From NCBI RefSeq assembly GCF_007858255.1, contig NZ_VFEU01000013.1, forward strand, positions 1 to 64,000: a stretch of 64,000 nt of DNA, written 5' to 3'. Below the pieces are notes generated by a model. That model worked only from the letters and a program-made list of their open reading frames with translations. It did not search any database and was not told where the DNA came from. A program made the position numbers and the translations under genes. Below, piece by piece: positions 35,048 to 43,841 of this stretch (its first letter is position 1; each line of letters starts with the position of its first letter). This DNA is from Pseudomonas rhodesiae. GTDB lineage: Bacteria; Pseudomonadota; Gammaproteobacteria; Pseudomonadales; Pseudomonadaceae.

Positions 35048-36232
35048 ATGAAAATTCCACGCCCCTCCGCTCGCATGCCGCACCTGACTCAACTGCGCAA
35101 TCTGAAGATGGCGCGCTCGGCTCACGCCTATGTGCGCGGCAGCACCGTACAGTTTTACGAGTGGCTGCACAGCCTGCCGGGGCGCCGCTTGCCCCATGGA
35201 CCGGCGATCTGGATCTGCGGCGACTGCCACGCCGGCAACCTGGGCCCGACCGGCGACAACAACGGCCGTATCGACATGCATATCCGCGACCTCGACCAAA
35301 CGGTGATCGGCAACCCGGCCCATGATCTGGTGCGCCTGGCCCTGTCCCTGGCCACCGCCGCGCGGGGTTCGGACCTGCCAGGTGTGACCACTGCGCGCAT
35401 GCTCGAAGAAATGATGCTGGGTTACGAGCAAGCCTTCAAAGACAAGCCGGATGAAGCCCCGCCACGCCCCTCCCAGGTCAAGGCCGGCATGCGCAGCGCG
35501 GTGGCGCGCACCTGGAAGAATCTGGCGCGGGAACGGATCGAAAGCGTGCGGCCGACGATCCCCTTGGGCAAACACTTCTGGTCGCTGTCGCGCGCGGAAA
35601 AAAGCGCGTTGGAGCACGTCTGCGCCTCGGATGACATTCAACAGTTGGTCACCTCGCTCAAAGGTCGGCCAAAGGATGCCAAGGTTGAACTGCTGGACTC
35701 CGCGTATTGGGTAAAAGGCTGCAGTTCCCTTGGCCTGATGCGCTATGCGGTATTGCTCGGCGTGGGTGACAAAGATGATCAGGAATACTGCCTGATCGAT
35801 ATCAAGGAAGCCGTGGGCGCGGCCGCACCTCGAGCGCCGCGGGCGAAGATGCCTCGGGACAATGGTCGTCGCGTGGTCGAAGGCGCACGCCATCTATCGC
35901 CAGGATTGGGCGAGCGCATGGTGGCGACGCGTTTTCTGGATCACGGCTTTTTTATCCGGGAACTGCTGCCCCAGGACATGAAGTTGGAGCTGGATGAACT
36001 GAGCGAAACCGATGCCATGCACGCAGCCGGTTATCTGGCCCGCGTAGTCGGCATCGCCCACGCCCGCCAGATGGATCGCGCCACCCGCAAAGCATGGATG
36101 GCAGTGCTCCAGGAAAACCGCACCCGACAACTGGATGCGCCGTCATGGCTATGGACGAGCGTGGTGCAACTGGTGGGCAGCCATGAACAAGGCTACCTCA
36201 ACCATTGCCGGCGATATGCTCTGGAACACTGA
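35048..36232 (+). CDS. DUF2252 family protein
   Basis: I choose the ATG at 35048 (MKIPRPSARMPHL..., 394 residues), with GAGG 6 bases upstream. The protein has a kinase-like fold signature of DUF2252: ICGDCHAGNLGP near residue 55 (a D-x-H-x-x-N loop) and IRDLDQTVIGNPAHDLVRLA about 20 residues on, resembling the catalytic loop and metal motif of APH-type kinases. The substrate is unknown. It follows ampR by 84 bases on the same strand, but a functional link is not evident. Confidence 0.85.
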   Translation: MKIPRPSARMPHLTQLRNLKMARSAHAYVRGSTVQFYEWLHSLPGRRLPHGPAIWICGDCHAGNLGPTGDNNGRIDMHIRDLDQTVIGNPAHDLVRLALSLATAARGSDLPGVTTARMLEEMMLGYEQAFKDKPDEAPPRPSQVKAGMRSAVARTWKNLARERIESVRPTIPLGKHFWSLSRAEKSALEHVCASDDIQQLVTSLKGRPKDAKVELLDSAYWVKGCSSLGLMRYAVLLGVGDKDDQEYCLIDIKEAVGAAAPRAPRAKMPRDNGRRVVEGARHLSPGLGERMVATRFLDHGFFIRELLPQDMKLELDELSETDAMHAAGYLARVVGIAHARQMDRATRKAWMAVLQENRTRQLDAPSWLWTSVVQLVGSHEQGYLNHCRRYALEH

Positions 36233-36245
36233 TCCTCAGCGTGCC

Positions 36246-36274
36246 GTGATGAGCAGGGCAAGCCTGCTCATCAC
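36246..36274. terminator. Perfect 12-bp hairpin between convergent genes
   Basis: GTGATGAGCAGG-GCAAG-CCTGCTCATCAC is a perfect 12-base inverted repeat with a 5-base loop, 13 bases after the DUF2252 stop and 51 bases before the end of the hydrolase gene. There is no T-run on either side, so it may stabilise 3' ends or act as a Rho-assisted end. Confidence 0.55.
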
Positions 36275-36325
36275 AAGCGTTGCATGTGCTAGCTTTCGGC
36301 AGGCAGCCCCCGCTGACAGTCGATC

Positions 36326-37213
36326 TCACGCCAGGTATTTGCGAAACCACCCCAAGGTGCGTTCCCACGCCAGGTTCGCCGCCGCGTCGTCATAGCGCGG
36401 TGTCGAATCGTTGTGAAACCCATGGTTGGCGCCCTGGTAGATATACGCCTCATAGGTCGTCCCGGCCGCTTTCAACGCTTGCTCATAGGCCGGCCAGCCT
36501 TCGTTGATTCGCGTGTCCAGCTCGCCGAAGTGCAGCATGATCGGCGCCTTGATACGCGCGACGTCCTTGGCGTCCGGTTGGCGCCCGTAGAACGACACCG
36601 CCGCGCCCAGGTCGGGGTAGGCCACGGCCGCCGCATTGGTCACGCCGCCGCCGTAGCAGAAACCGGTGATGCCGACTTTGCCGGTGCTGCTGTCGTGTTT
36701 CATCAGCCAGTCGATGGCGGCGAAGAAGTCGTTCATCAGTCGGGTCGGGTCGATTTTCTCTTGCAGCGCTTTGCCTTTTTCGTCATTGCCGGGGTAGCCG
36801 CCGACCGATGTGAGACCGTCCGGCGCCAGGGCGATGAAACCGGCCTTGGCCAGGCGTCGCGCGACGTCTTCGATGTAAGGGTTCAAGCCACGGTTTTCAT
36901 GCACCACCACCACCGCCGGCAGTTTGCCGCTGGCATTGGCCGGGCGCACTAGATAGCCGCGTACCGTGCCGTGGCCTTGGGGCGAGGGGTAGGTGATGTA
37001 GTCGGCGACGATGGCCGGGTCAGTGAATTTCACCTGTTCGGCCAGGGCATAGTTGGGGCTAAGCGCCGCCAGCAGCGCCGATGCGGTCAGCCCGCCCAAG
37101 GTGAACAGCGCCGCGCGGTCGAGAAATTCGCGGCGGTTGATCGTGCCGTGGGCATAGCCGTCATAGAGTTCCAGCAGTTCGGGAGCGAAGTCTTTGGCGG
37201 TCAGACGTTCCAT
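36326..37213 (-). CDS. Dienelactone hydrolase family protein with Tat-like signal
   Basis: I choose the ATG at 37213 (MERLTAKDF..., 295 residues), with GAGG 9 bases upstream. Residues 26-31 read N-R-R-E-F-L, followed by a hydrophobic stretch and ALAEQ, a twin-arginine signal with an unusually long N-region. The alpha/beta hydrolase domain has the dienelactone hydrolase triad: C186 in GFCYGGG, D233 in GELDTR and H264 in NHGFHN. Family members open lactones such as dienelactone, but the exported forms have unknown substrates. A thioesterase gene follows 44 bases upstream on the same strand. Confidence 0.88.
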   Translation of the reverse strand: MERLTAKDFAPELLELYDGYAHGTINRREFLDRAALFTLGGLTASALLAALSPNYALAEQVKFTDPAIVADYITYPSPQGHGTVRGYLVRPANASGKLPAVVVVHENRGLNPYIEDVARRLAKAGFIALAPDGLTSVGGYPGNDEKGKALQEKIDPTRLMNDFFAAIDWLMKHDSSTGKVGITGFCYGGGVTNAAAVAYPDLGAAVSFYGRQPDAKDVARIKAPIMLHFGELDTRINEGWPAYEQALKAAGTTYEAYIYQGANHGFHNDSTPRYDDAAANLAWERTLGWFRKYLA

Positions 37214-37257
37214 TAGTGCAGTCCTCAATAAGCGATGGCAGTGAGGGTAGCCCAGGT

Positions 37258-37752
37258 TCAGTCGCTGCGACCGTGGGCAGCGGCAGCCAATTGGCCGGTA
37301 TCGACGCGCACGAACACCGAATCACCGATGGCCGTGAGCACATCGCCGGCGTACACCTCGCAGATTACCTGGGTTTTGCGCCCGACTTCGCCCTCGACCC
37401 GCGCACGCAGCGTCAGCGGCACGCCCATGGGGGTGGGCTTGATGAATTTGATACCCAGGTTGCCGGTGACGCAGTCGATACGCGGCAGGCTGCCGGGTTC
37501 GCGCTGTTCGGCCTGATAGTGATAGGCCATGGCGGTCCAGTTGGAGTGGCAGTCCACCAGCATGGCGATCAGGCCGCCATAGACCAGGTCCGGCCAGCCG
37601 CAATAGCGAGCGTCGGGCTGATGCTCGGCGATCCCATGGATGCGGTCTTCGTCCCAGCGGCTCTTGATGTGCAGACCATGGGGGTTGCTGCTGCCGCAGC
37701 CGTAGCAGACGCCTTCCGGCGCGGTAGTGTCCTGCAGTGAAGGGGCGTGCAT
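37258..37752 (-). CDS. PaaI-type hotdog-fold thioesterase
   Basis: The 164-residue protein has an N-terminal Cys pair (CYGCGSSNPHGL) seen in one branch of PaaI-like thioesterases, the YGGLIAMLVDCHSNWTA helix with catalytic Asp, and the NLGIKFIKPTPMG strand of the hotdog fold. Such enzymes hydrolyse acyl-CoA thioesters in the cytoplasm. AAGGA lies 6 bases upstream of the ATG. It may be co-transcribed with the hydrolase gene downstream; the substrate is unknown. Confidence 0.85.
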   Translation of the reverse strand: MHAPSLQDTTAPEGVCYGCGSSNPHGLHIKSRWDEDRIHGIAEHQPDARYCGWPDLVYGGLIAMLVDCHSNWTAMAYHYQAEQREPGSLPRIDCVTGNLGIKFIKPTPMGVPLTLRARVEGEVGRKTQVICEVYAGDVLTAIGDSVFVRVDTGQLAAAAHGRSD

Positions 37753-37851
37753 GTCGCATCCTTTTATTCTGTGGCGATAGCACTGTTTAGCAGGACAAAC
37801 GAGGAATGGGAATAAAACGCTGAGCTAATGGTGCCGCTGCGCGACGACGGA

Positions 37852-38736
37852 TCACCGCGCAAAGCGCCTGGCGCCCGCCACACATGCGATCACCATGAGC
37901 GTCACCAGCAGCATGCCCAGGCTGACCTGTTCATGCAGCAATCCAGCCGCCAGCGCCAGGCCGAAGAACGGTTGCAGCAACTGCAACTGGCCGACAGCCG
38001 CAATACCGCCCTGGGCGAGGCCGCGATACCAGAATACGAAGCCGATCAGCATGCTGAACAACGCCACGTAGCCCAGGCTCAGCCACGCCGACAGGCTGAT
38101 CCCGGAGACGCTCGACGGCGCCAGTAAAAGGCTCAGCGGCGCCACCACTGGCAGTGCCACCACCAGTGCCCAACAGATCACCTGCCAACCGCCGAGGCTG
38201 CGCGACAGCGTGGCACCCTCGGCGTATCCCAGGCCGCACACCAGCACCGCCAGCAGCATCAGCAAATCGCCAGCCGGAGCGGCGGTCAGGCCCTGCGACA
38301 AGGCGTAACCCACCACCAATGCGCTGCCCAGCAGCGAAAACAACCAGAACACCGGGCGCGGCCGCTCCCCACCGCGCCACACCGCAAACACCGCAGTGGC
38401 CAGCGGCAACAGGCCGATAAACACGATGGAGTGGGCGGAGGTCACGTATTGCAACGCCATGGCGGTGAGCAGGGGGAAACCGATCACCACGCCCAGCGAG
38501 ACGATCGCCAGAGGCAGCCACTGCTGGCGTGTGGGGCGTTTCTCCTTGAATACCCGTAGCAGCAACACCGCCAGCAGCGCGGCGAGGGTGGCGCGGATCG
38601 CGGTCAGGAACACTGGATCGAATTCCATCACTGCCAGGCGCGTGGCAGGCAGTGAACCACTGAAGATCACCACGCCGATAAAACCGTTGATCCAGCCCTG
38701 GGTGCGGGTGTGCGGGGTGTCGAGGGAACGTTCCAT
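37852..38736 (-). CDS. EamA/DMT-family transporter
   Basis: The 294-residue protein has about ten membrane helices in two EamA repeats (about 15-145 and 155-288), with the typical GSLPATRLAVMEFDP and MLLAVLVCGLGYAEGA stretches. EamA proteins export metabolites such as amino acids. It is divergent from a MocR regulator across 74 bases that contain a palindrome overlapping the regulator start. I infer that the regulator controls this exporter. Confidence 0.87.
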   Translation of the reverse strand: MERSLDTPHTRTQGWINGFIGVVIFSGSLPATRLAVMEFDPVFLTAIRATLAALLAVLLLRVFKEKRPTRQQWLPLAIVSLGVVIGFPLLTAMALQYVTSAHSIVFIGLLPLATAVFAVWRGGERPRPVFWLFSLLGSALVVGYALSQGLTAAPAGDLLMLLAVLVCGLGYAEGATLSRSLGGWQVICWALVVALPVVAPLSLLLAPSSVSGISLSAWLSLGYVALFSMLIGFVFWYRGLAQGGIAAVGQLQLLQPFFGLALAAGLLHEQVSLGMLLVTLMVIACVAGARRFAR

Positions 38737-38791
38737 GAGGTCTGCCTGAAAAAGAGAAGTTGCGTGGGCGTCATCCTAGGAGCGAGGATTG

Positions 38792-38811
38792 TGACAATCA
38801 AAAAATTGTCA
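38792..38811. promoter_or_regulatory. TGACAAT palindrome at the MocR start codon
   Basis: TGACAAT-CAAAAA-ATTGTCA has perfect 7-base arms; its last base is the A of the regulator ATG at 38811. It lies between divergent EamA transporter and MocR regulator genes, a typical place for an autoregulatory operator. The arms occur once here; MocR sites often contain direct repeats too, which I do not see. Confidence 0.55.
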
Positions 38812-40151
38812 TGGATACAGCCGCCATGCCGCGAGCCCGTTACAAACTGCTGGTCGACCGCTTCGCCCACGCCATCCGCTCAGGTGCGCTGGCGCCCGGA
38901 ACCCGGCTGCCTACGCACCGTCAGTTGGCCGCCGAACATGGCTTGGCGCTGGCAACGGCGAGCCGCGTGTACACCGAGTTGGAGGCCATGGGCCTGGTCA
39001 GTGGGGAGACGGGGCGGGGCACTTTTGTCCGTGAGATCGCCTTGCCGCCGGGGCAGGGCAGTGGGCAGATGAACGTGGCGGCGGGCCTGCTCGATCTGAA
39101 TTTCAACTATCCGTCCTTGCCCGGGCAGGCTGATTTGCTGCGCACGGCTCTGCGCCAGTTGGCGCTGTCCGGCGACCTGGAAGCCTTGCTGCGTTACCAG
39201 CCCCATGCCGGCCGTATACACGAGCGCGCCGCCGTCGCTCGGCACTTGCTTAGCCGCGGTTTAACGGTGGCGGCCGAACAGGTGCTGGTGGTCAGCGGTG
39301 CGCAACATGGCCTGGCGGTGACCATGATGGCGCTGCTCAAGCCGGGCGATGTGATTGCCGTCGATGCGCTGACGTACTCGGGGTTCAAGGTGCTGGCCGA
39401 AACCCTGCATCTGGAAATCCTTGCCCTGCCGGTCACCGCCTACGGTCCGGACCTGGACGCTCTGCAGCAGTTGTGCCGCCGCCGCCCGGTGCGCGCGGTG
39501 TACAGCATGCCGACCCTGCATAACCCACTCGGTTGGGTGATGGACCTGACGCAGCGCGAGCGGTTGGTGGACATCGCCCGCCAGCACAATCTGATGATCA
39601 TCGAGGACGCGGCTTACGCGTTTCTCGCCGAAGACGCACCGCCGCCCGTGGCCAGCCTGGCGCCGGAGCGCACGGTATATGTGGGCGGGTTATCCAAGAG
39701 TGTCGCTACCGGTTTGCGCGTGGGGTTTGTCGCGGCACCGCCGGCGTGGGTCAGCGCGCTTGAACGCAGGGTGATGGCCACGACATGGAACGTGCCCGGC
39801 ATCATGAGCGCCATCGCCTTGGGCTGGCTGGAAGACGGCACTGTGGCTCAGTTGGAAGCGCAAAAGCGCGAGGACGCCAAGGCGCGGCAAGCGCTGGCGG
39901 CGCAGGTGCTCAAGGGGTTGGATTACACCTGTCATCCGTCTTCGTATTTTTTGTGGTTACCGCTGGCCGAAGACGCTCGCGCCGATCAAGTGGCAATGGC
40001 TTTGCAGCGCCAGGGCGTGTCGGTGTCCACCGCCGAGCCGTTCGCGGTCTCGACCCATGTGCCCCATGCGCTGCGCCTGGCCCTGGGGTCGGTGGACATG
40101 CCGGCGCTGCGCGAGGCGTTGCTCAAGGTGCGCAGCATCGTGGCGTGGTGA
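38811..40151 (+). CDS. MocR-type regulator (GntR HTH fused to aminotransferase fold)
   Basis: The ATG at 38811 gives 446 residues; an ATG at 38826 is an alternative. The GntR winged helix (about residues 8-75) contains LPTHRQLAAEHGLALATASR. The aminotransferase-like domain has IIEDAAYAFL and the PLP lysine K296 in GGLSKS. It is divergent from an EamA transporter and probably controls it in response to an amino compound. The palindrome covering its start codon suggests it also represses itself. It is distinct from the MocR protein at 18156. Confidence 0.88.
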   Translation: MDTAAMPRARYKLLVDRFAHAIRSGALAPGTRLPTHRQLAAEHGLALATASRVYTELEAMGLVSGETGRGTFVREIALPPGQGSGQMNVAAGLLDLNFNYPSLPGQADLLRTALRQLALSGDLEALLRYQPHAGRIHERAAVARHLLSRGLTVAAEQVLVVSGAQHGLAVTMMALLKPGDVIAVDALTYSGFKVLAETLHLEILALPVTAYGPDLDALQQLCRRRPVRAVYSMPTLHNPLGWVMDLTQRERLVDIARQHNLMIIEDAAYAFLAEDAPPPVASLAPERTVYVGGLSKSVATGLRVGFVAAPPAWVSALERRVMATTWNVPGIMSAIALGWLEDGTVAQLEAQKREDAKARQALAAQVLKGLDYTCHPSSYFLWLPLAEDARADQVAMALQRQGVSVSTAEPFAVSTHVPHALRLALGSVDMPALREALLKVRSIVAW

Positions 40152-40175
40152 GCCGCGCTGGGCTCACCGAGTGTG

Positions 40176-40607
40176 TCAGAACTTGAACGCTTGGCGACCG
40201 ATCAGCAGCCAGTGGCCTTTTTGCTTCTGCCAAACCTGGAAGTTCTCGATATCGGTCGGCACCTCGACGCCACTGTTCACCGCCTGGGCGTGAAAGTGGT
40301 TGCGCACCAGTGCCGTATCGCCGTTCAAGGTGATGGTCTGCTTCTGCATTTCCAGGGTCTTGAAGCCGCTGCGGCCGGTTTCGATGTCGGCGATAAATTC
40401 CTGTTTGTTCTGGATCTTGCCGCTGGAGTGGCCGTAGGTCAGTTTCTCGGCGGTGAGGGCCTGCAATTGCTTGATGTCTTTATGCAGCATGGCTTGGGTC
40501 AGGTGGTCGACGGCTTGGGCTACATCCTGGTCGTCGGCGGCAGGGCCGGCGGCGACGTAGCCGCTGAACAGACATAGAAAGCCGATCAGCACTTTGATGT
40601 TTTGCAT
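40176..40607 (-). CDS. Secreted NTF2-like (SnoaL/DUF4440-type) protein
   Basis: The 143-residue protein has a Sec signal peptide ending near residue 20 (SGYVAA-GP) and a single NTF2-like domain: an N-terminal helix (VAQAVDHLTQAMLHKD), LTAEKLTYGHSSG, and strands ending in WQKQKGHWLLIGRQA. Many such proteins bind small ligands; no catalytic role can be assigned. AGGA precedes the ATG by 7 bases. It converges on the MocR gene and is followed upstream by an AT-rich spacer. Confidence 0.82.
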   Translation of the reverse strand: MQNIKVLIGFLCLFSGYVAAGPAADDQDVAQAVDHLTQAMLHKDIKQLQALTAEKLTYGHSSGKIQNKQEFIADIETGRSGFKTLEMQKQTITLNGDTALVRNHFHAQAVNSGVEVPTDIENFQVWQKQKGHWLLIGRQAFKF

Positions 40608-40850
40608 GGAGAGGTCCTTATTGTTATGGAGGCGAGACGACGATTAAGTCGTCGTACAACCATGCAATAGATCAGCTTGGGATGGAAAGTAAAATTTGGA
40701 TTATCTAGAGAAATAGAGAGATGTAAGAGGGGATTTATTTATGTGACGTCCTAACAGTGCGTGTCGAAAGCTATTCAGGGCTTGGTGCTTTCCCGTGCGG
40801 ACGGCGCACCGTTATGCTAGCGCCTTAATATCACTCAGCCGAGACTCAAA
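40608..40850. other. AT-richer intergenic region with a small palindrome
   Basis: The 243-base gap between divergent genes is visibly richer in A and T than its surroundings (about 40670-40745). It contains ACGACGA-TTAAG-TCGTCGT at 40637-40655, a perfect 7-base dyad just upstream of the NTF2-like gene. No gene is visible. It should hold the promoters of both neighbours. Confidence 0.45.
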
Positions 40851-41084
40851 ATGGACATTGACTGGCATCGTGACGTTCTCACCCGCGCCACCCCGATCAC
40901 CGCGCAATACAAAAGCACCCAGAACGTTCGGCGTTTTATGCGTGATCAGTGTGGGCCGACGTTTAAGTTCGACCGGGCCTTTATGGCGTGGCTTCGTAGC
41001 GGCGAACCCAGCACCTTGGGCGACGTAGCCGATCAGTGGTGTCGTTTGCACGGTGTGAACAGGTCGGCGCTGGAGAACCGATGA
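40851..41084 (+). CDS. DUF6434 small protein
   Basis: This 77-residue protein starts MDIDWHRDVLT and contains the segment QNVRRFMRDQCG...FKFDRAFMAWL, which I recognise as the DUF6434 pattern, often attached to SAP-like DNA-binding modules. It is soluble and slightly basic. Its stop overlaps the next ATG by 4 bases (ATGA), so it is translationally coupled to the CPBP protease gene. No function is known. Confidence 0.75.
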   Translation: MDIDWHRDVLTRATPITAQYKSTQNVRRFMRDQCGPTFKFDRAFMAWLRSGEPSTLGDVADQWCRLHGVNRSALENR

Positions 41085-41818
41085 TCGCCCAGGCAATCGT
41101 GGTCCTGCTGGACTATGGAGCGTACCTGGCGCCAGGCCTTTTGTTATTCGGCTTGTGGTTCGCGCTCACCCCCAGAACGCTGGTGGCTATGCGCATTCTG
41201 ATTCTGCTGGCGGCATTTGTGCTGATGCGCGATGCAATGACGCCGCTGCGCATGTGGGCCCTTGGCAGCGAGATGCAGATCGCGTTCAGCGCGAACCCGG
41301 TCGTGCTCGCGACGTTAGGCGGGCTGTCGTTGTTGTTGATCGCAGGCCTTGCGCGCGTGGCCCCGCCGTTGTGGGCACTGGTGGTGTGGTACCGAGGAAC
41401 CCGCTTAACGGGGTTGTTGATGGGGTTGGCGGTGGGGTGTCTGATCGGCGTGCCATTGCGTACCTACCAAGGGGTCGATGCTCAACAGATCCCAGGCTAT
41501 TGGCTGTGGTTGCCGGGCATGATCGTGTTGGCTTACGGCGCCAACGCGTTGGAGGAAGTGCTGTTTCGCGGTTTCTTACAGGGCCACCTGGAGCAGCAGG
41601 TCGCGCCGATTCGCGCGGCTTTGATTAGCGGCGTGGCCTTTGCCGCGTGCCATAGTTTCCTGGCCCTTAGCGTGACCCAACTGGGATGGCCGGTGCTGCT
41701 GTTTACCCTTGTGGAAGGGTTGGCCTGTGCCCTGGTGCGCATGCGTTATGGGGTAGTGCCTGCAACGGCTTGCCATGGCACGGCAATCCTGCTGATTGCC
41801 GTGCCCTACGTGGGCTGA
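41081..41818 (+). CDS. CPBP-family intramembrane metalloprotease
   Basis: I choose the ATG at 41081, overlapping the upstream stop, giving 245 residues with about eight membrane helices. The catalytic pattern of the CPBP (Abi/CAAX protease) family is complete: E158-E159-x3-R163 (EEVLFRGFLQ), H191 (AACHS) and a second His, H232 (TACHGT). Members cleave membrane or prenylated proteins, and in bacteria some act in bacteriocin self-immunity. The coupled DUF6434 gene is the natural candidate partner. Confidence 0.85.
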   Translation: MIAQAIVVLLDYGAYLAPGLLLFGLWFALTPRTLVAMRILILLAAFVLMRDAMTPLRMWALGSEMQIAFSANPVVLATLGGLSLLLIAGLARVAPPLWALVVWYRGTRLTGLLMGLAVGCLIGVPLRTYQGVDAQQIPGYWLWLPGMIVLAYGANALEEVLFRGFLQGHLEQQVAPIRAALISGVAFAACHSFLALSVTQLGWPVLLFTLVEGLACALVRMRYGVVPATACHGTAILLIAVPYVG

Positions 41819-41847
41819 GGTGAAATGCGTTCGAGGCATCGAACCCG

Positions 41848-43554
41848 TTAGTGGGCGTTCAGTGGCGGGGTGCGCGGCGGGATCAGGCGTTTGCTGCCGG
41901 TTGCTTCATAGGCCGAGGCGAGGCGCAGTAACGCCGAGTCATCGTACGCCCGCCCGGCAAATGTCAGCCCCACCGGCATGCCGATATCCGCCATCACGCC
42001 CATCGGCACGGTGACGGTGGGCACGCCCAGGTGGCGGATGGCGAGGTTGCCGTTGGCCACCCAGATGCCGTTGCTCCAGGCGATATCGGCGCTGGTTTCG
42101 TTGACATCCGCGTCCGCCGGGCCTACATCGGCCACGGTGGGGAACAGCACCGCGTCGAGGCCGAGGTTGTCCATCCAGTCTTCCAAGTCGATGCGCCGGG
42201 TTTGTTCCAGGCCGCGCAGGCCGTCGGGCACGCTGGCGATTTCATTCCATGGCGTGATGCCGCGCTGGGCCATGCGTACGTACTCGTCCATGCCGGCGGC
42301 GAGGTCGTCTTCGCGGTTGGGCAAGGTGCCGGGGTCGTGGGGGAAGATCTGCGGGCCATCAACGTCCGCCAGGCGGTTGAGTGCCGGGTCGTTATTGGCG
42401 CGCAGGAAATCGTCAAAGGCCCAGGCGGAAAGCTCCCACAGTTCATCGTGCAGGAACTGCTTGGACACCAGGCCACGGGTAAACACTGTGGGTGCGCCCG
42501 GACGATCGCCTTCGCAGTTGGAGACCAGCGGGAAATCCACCTCGACCACTTCCGCGCCGGCGGCTTCCAAGGCTTGGCGCGCGGCCTGCCACAGGTCGAT
42601 CACGCTGGCACGGGTGTGGATCTTCTGCCCGGTCGGGCCACCGATGCCGGGTTTTTCGCTGGTACCGGCGTCCGGGTCGGCATTGATATACATGCGCGGC
42701 ACGCCAAAGCGCTTGCCGGCCAGGTCCGACGGGCTGGCGGCCAATTGTGCGTAGGACGCCGGGCGCACCGAGGCGACGCTGGGGATCGGCACCCAGGGTT
42801 GCAGGCGCCACAGGTCGCCACGGGTATCGGGGTCTTCGGCGACCACCACATCAAGCACTTCCAGCAGGTCAGCCATGGTGCGCGCAAACGGCACCACCAC
42901 ATCCATAGTTGGGGTCAACGGCCAGTTGCCGCGCACCGAAATCACCCCACGGGACGGCGTGTACGCGCACAGGCCATTGTTGGAGGCCGGGCCGCGGCCG
43001 CTCGACCAGGTTTCTTCAGCCAGGCCGAACGCGGCGAAGCTGGCTGCTGTCGCGGTGCCGGCGCCATTGGACGAACCGGAGGCGAACGGCGCGGTGAGGT
43101 AATCGGCGTTGTAGGGGCTTTCGGCACGGCCGTACACACCGCGCTGCATGCCGCCATTGGCCATCGGCGGCATATTGGTCTTGCCCAGGCAGATGGCCCC
43201 CCCGGCGCGCAGGCGTTCGATGGTGAACGCGTCGCGATGGGCCACCAGTTTGGCGAACGCCGGGCTGCCGGAGGCCGCTGTCAGGCCTTTGACCAAGTAA
43301 CTGTCCTTGGCCGTATAAGGAATGCCATCCAGCGGCCCGAGGGTTTCGCCCTTGGCCCGGCGCGCATCGGACGCCTGGGCCTCTTCCAGAGCCTGGGGAT
43401 TGCGCACCACCACAGCGTTAAGCGCGGTACTCGTTTGCGGACCGTCATAGGCATCGATCCGCGCCAGGTAAGCCTTGACCAGTTCAACGGCAGTGGTCTG
43501 GCCGGATTCGAGCGCCGCGCGCAGTTGGGCAATGGAAACTTCAGTCACTTGCAT
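41848..43554 (-). CDS. Amidase signature family enzyme
   Basis: The 568-residue enzyme has the Ser-cisSer-Lys triad of the amidase signature family: K83 (TAKDS), S161 in SGSSNG and S185 in TWSSGRG. The Ser spacing of 24 residues is that of malonamidase-type enzymes. The glycine-rich motifs are less canonical than usual (SGSSNG for GGSSGG). It hydrolyses an amide of unknown identity in the cytoplasm. A GTG at 43557 directly before the ATG is an alternative start. It is divergent from a GABA-permease-like gene, which hints at a shared nitrogen substrate. Confidence 0.88.
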   Translation of the reverse strand: MQVTEVSIAQLRAALESGQTTAVELVKAYLARIDAYDGPQTSTALNAVVVRNPQALEEAQASDARRAKGETLGPLDGIPYTAKDSYLVKGLTAASGSPAFAKLVAHRDAFTIERLRAGGAICLGKTNMPPMANGGMQRGVYGRAESPYNADYLTAPFASGSSNGAGTATAASFAAFGLAEETWSSGRGPASNNGLCAYTPSRGVISVRGNWPLTPTMDVVVPFARTMADLLEVLDVVVAEDPDTRGDLWRLQPWVPIPSVASVRPASYAQLAASPSDLAGKRFGVPRMYINADPDAGTSEKPGIGGPTGQKIHTRASVIDLWQAARQALEAAGAEVVEVDFPLVSNCEGDRPGAPTVFTRGLVSKQFLHDELWELSAWAFDDFLRANNDPALNRLADVDGPQIFPHDPGTLPNREDDLAAGMDEYVRMAQRGITPWNEIASVPDGLRGLEQTRRIDLEDWMDNLGLDAVLFPTVADVGPADADVNETSADIAWSNGIWVANGNLAIRHLGVPTVTVPMGVMADIGMPVGLTFAGRAYDDSALLRLASAYEATGSKRLIPPRTPPLNAH

Positions 43555-43653
43555 CACGTTTTTTCGCCGCCTTCAGAGGGGAGGTATGGCGGCAGTCTAC
43601 GGACAGATATTTCACAAAACCAGCGCGGAGGCGGCATAGGTGGCGGCAGTTCG

Positions 43654-43667
43654 GTGCCGGCCGGCAC
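43654..43667. promoter_or_regulatory. Perfect 14-bp palindrome between amidase and permease genes
   Basis: GTGCCGGCCGGCAC reads the same on both strands. It lies in the 287-base divergent region, about 100 bases upstream of the amidase start. It could be an operator for the GlxA-type regulator downstream of the permease; this is inference. Confidence 0.35.
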
Positions 43668-43788
43668 TTTCCAGCGACTGCCCGGACGGCAGCAAATGTC
43701 GATATCAGACGTCTGGATGACGCAATGAGGCTATTTTGACCGGCGACATGCCGCGTACTGTGACCCGTCATTGAGAAATGATGATCGC

Positions 43789-43804
43789 CTGACCCTCCGG
43801 TCAG
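43789..43804 (+). promoter_or_regulatory. Short hairpin in the permease leader
   Basis: CTGACC-CTCC-GGTCAG forms a perfect 6-base stem with a 4-base loop, 37 bases upstream of the permease ATG. It may be a leader hairpin or a dyad operator; there is no T-run for termination. Confidence 0.3.
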
Positions 43805-43841
43805 CACGTCTGAACGTCGATCACAGAGAATAAAAAGAACG

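Noticed and set aside
42031..43728. 565-codon open frame antisense to the amidase gene
   Set aside because: Shadow of a gene with an intact catalytic triad; no recognisable domain.
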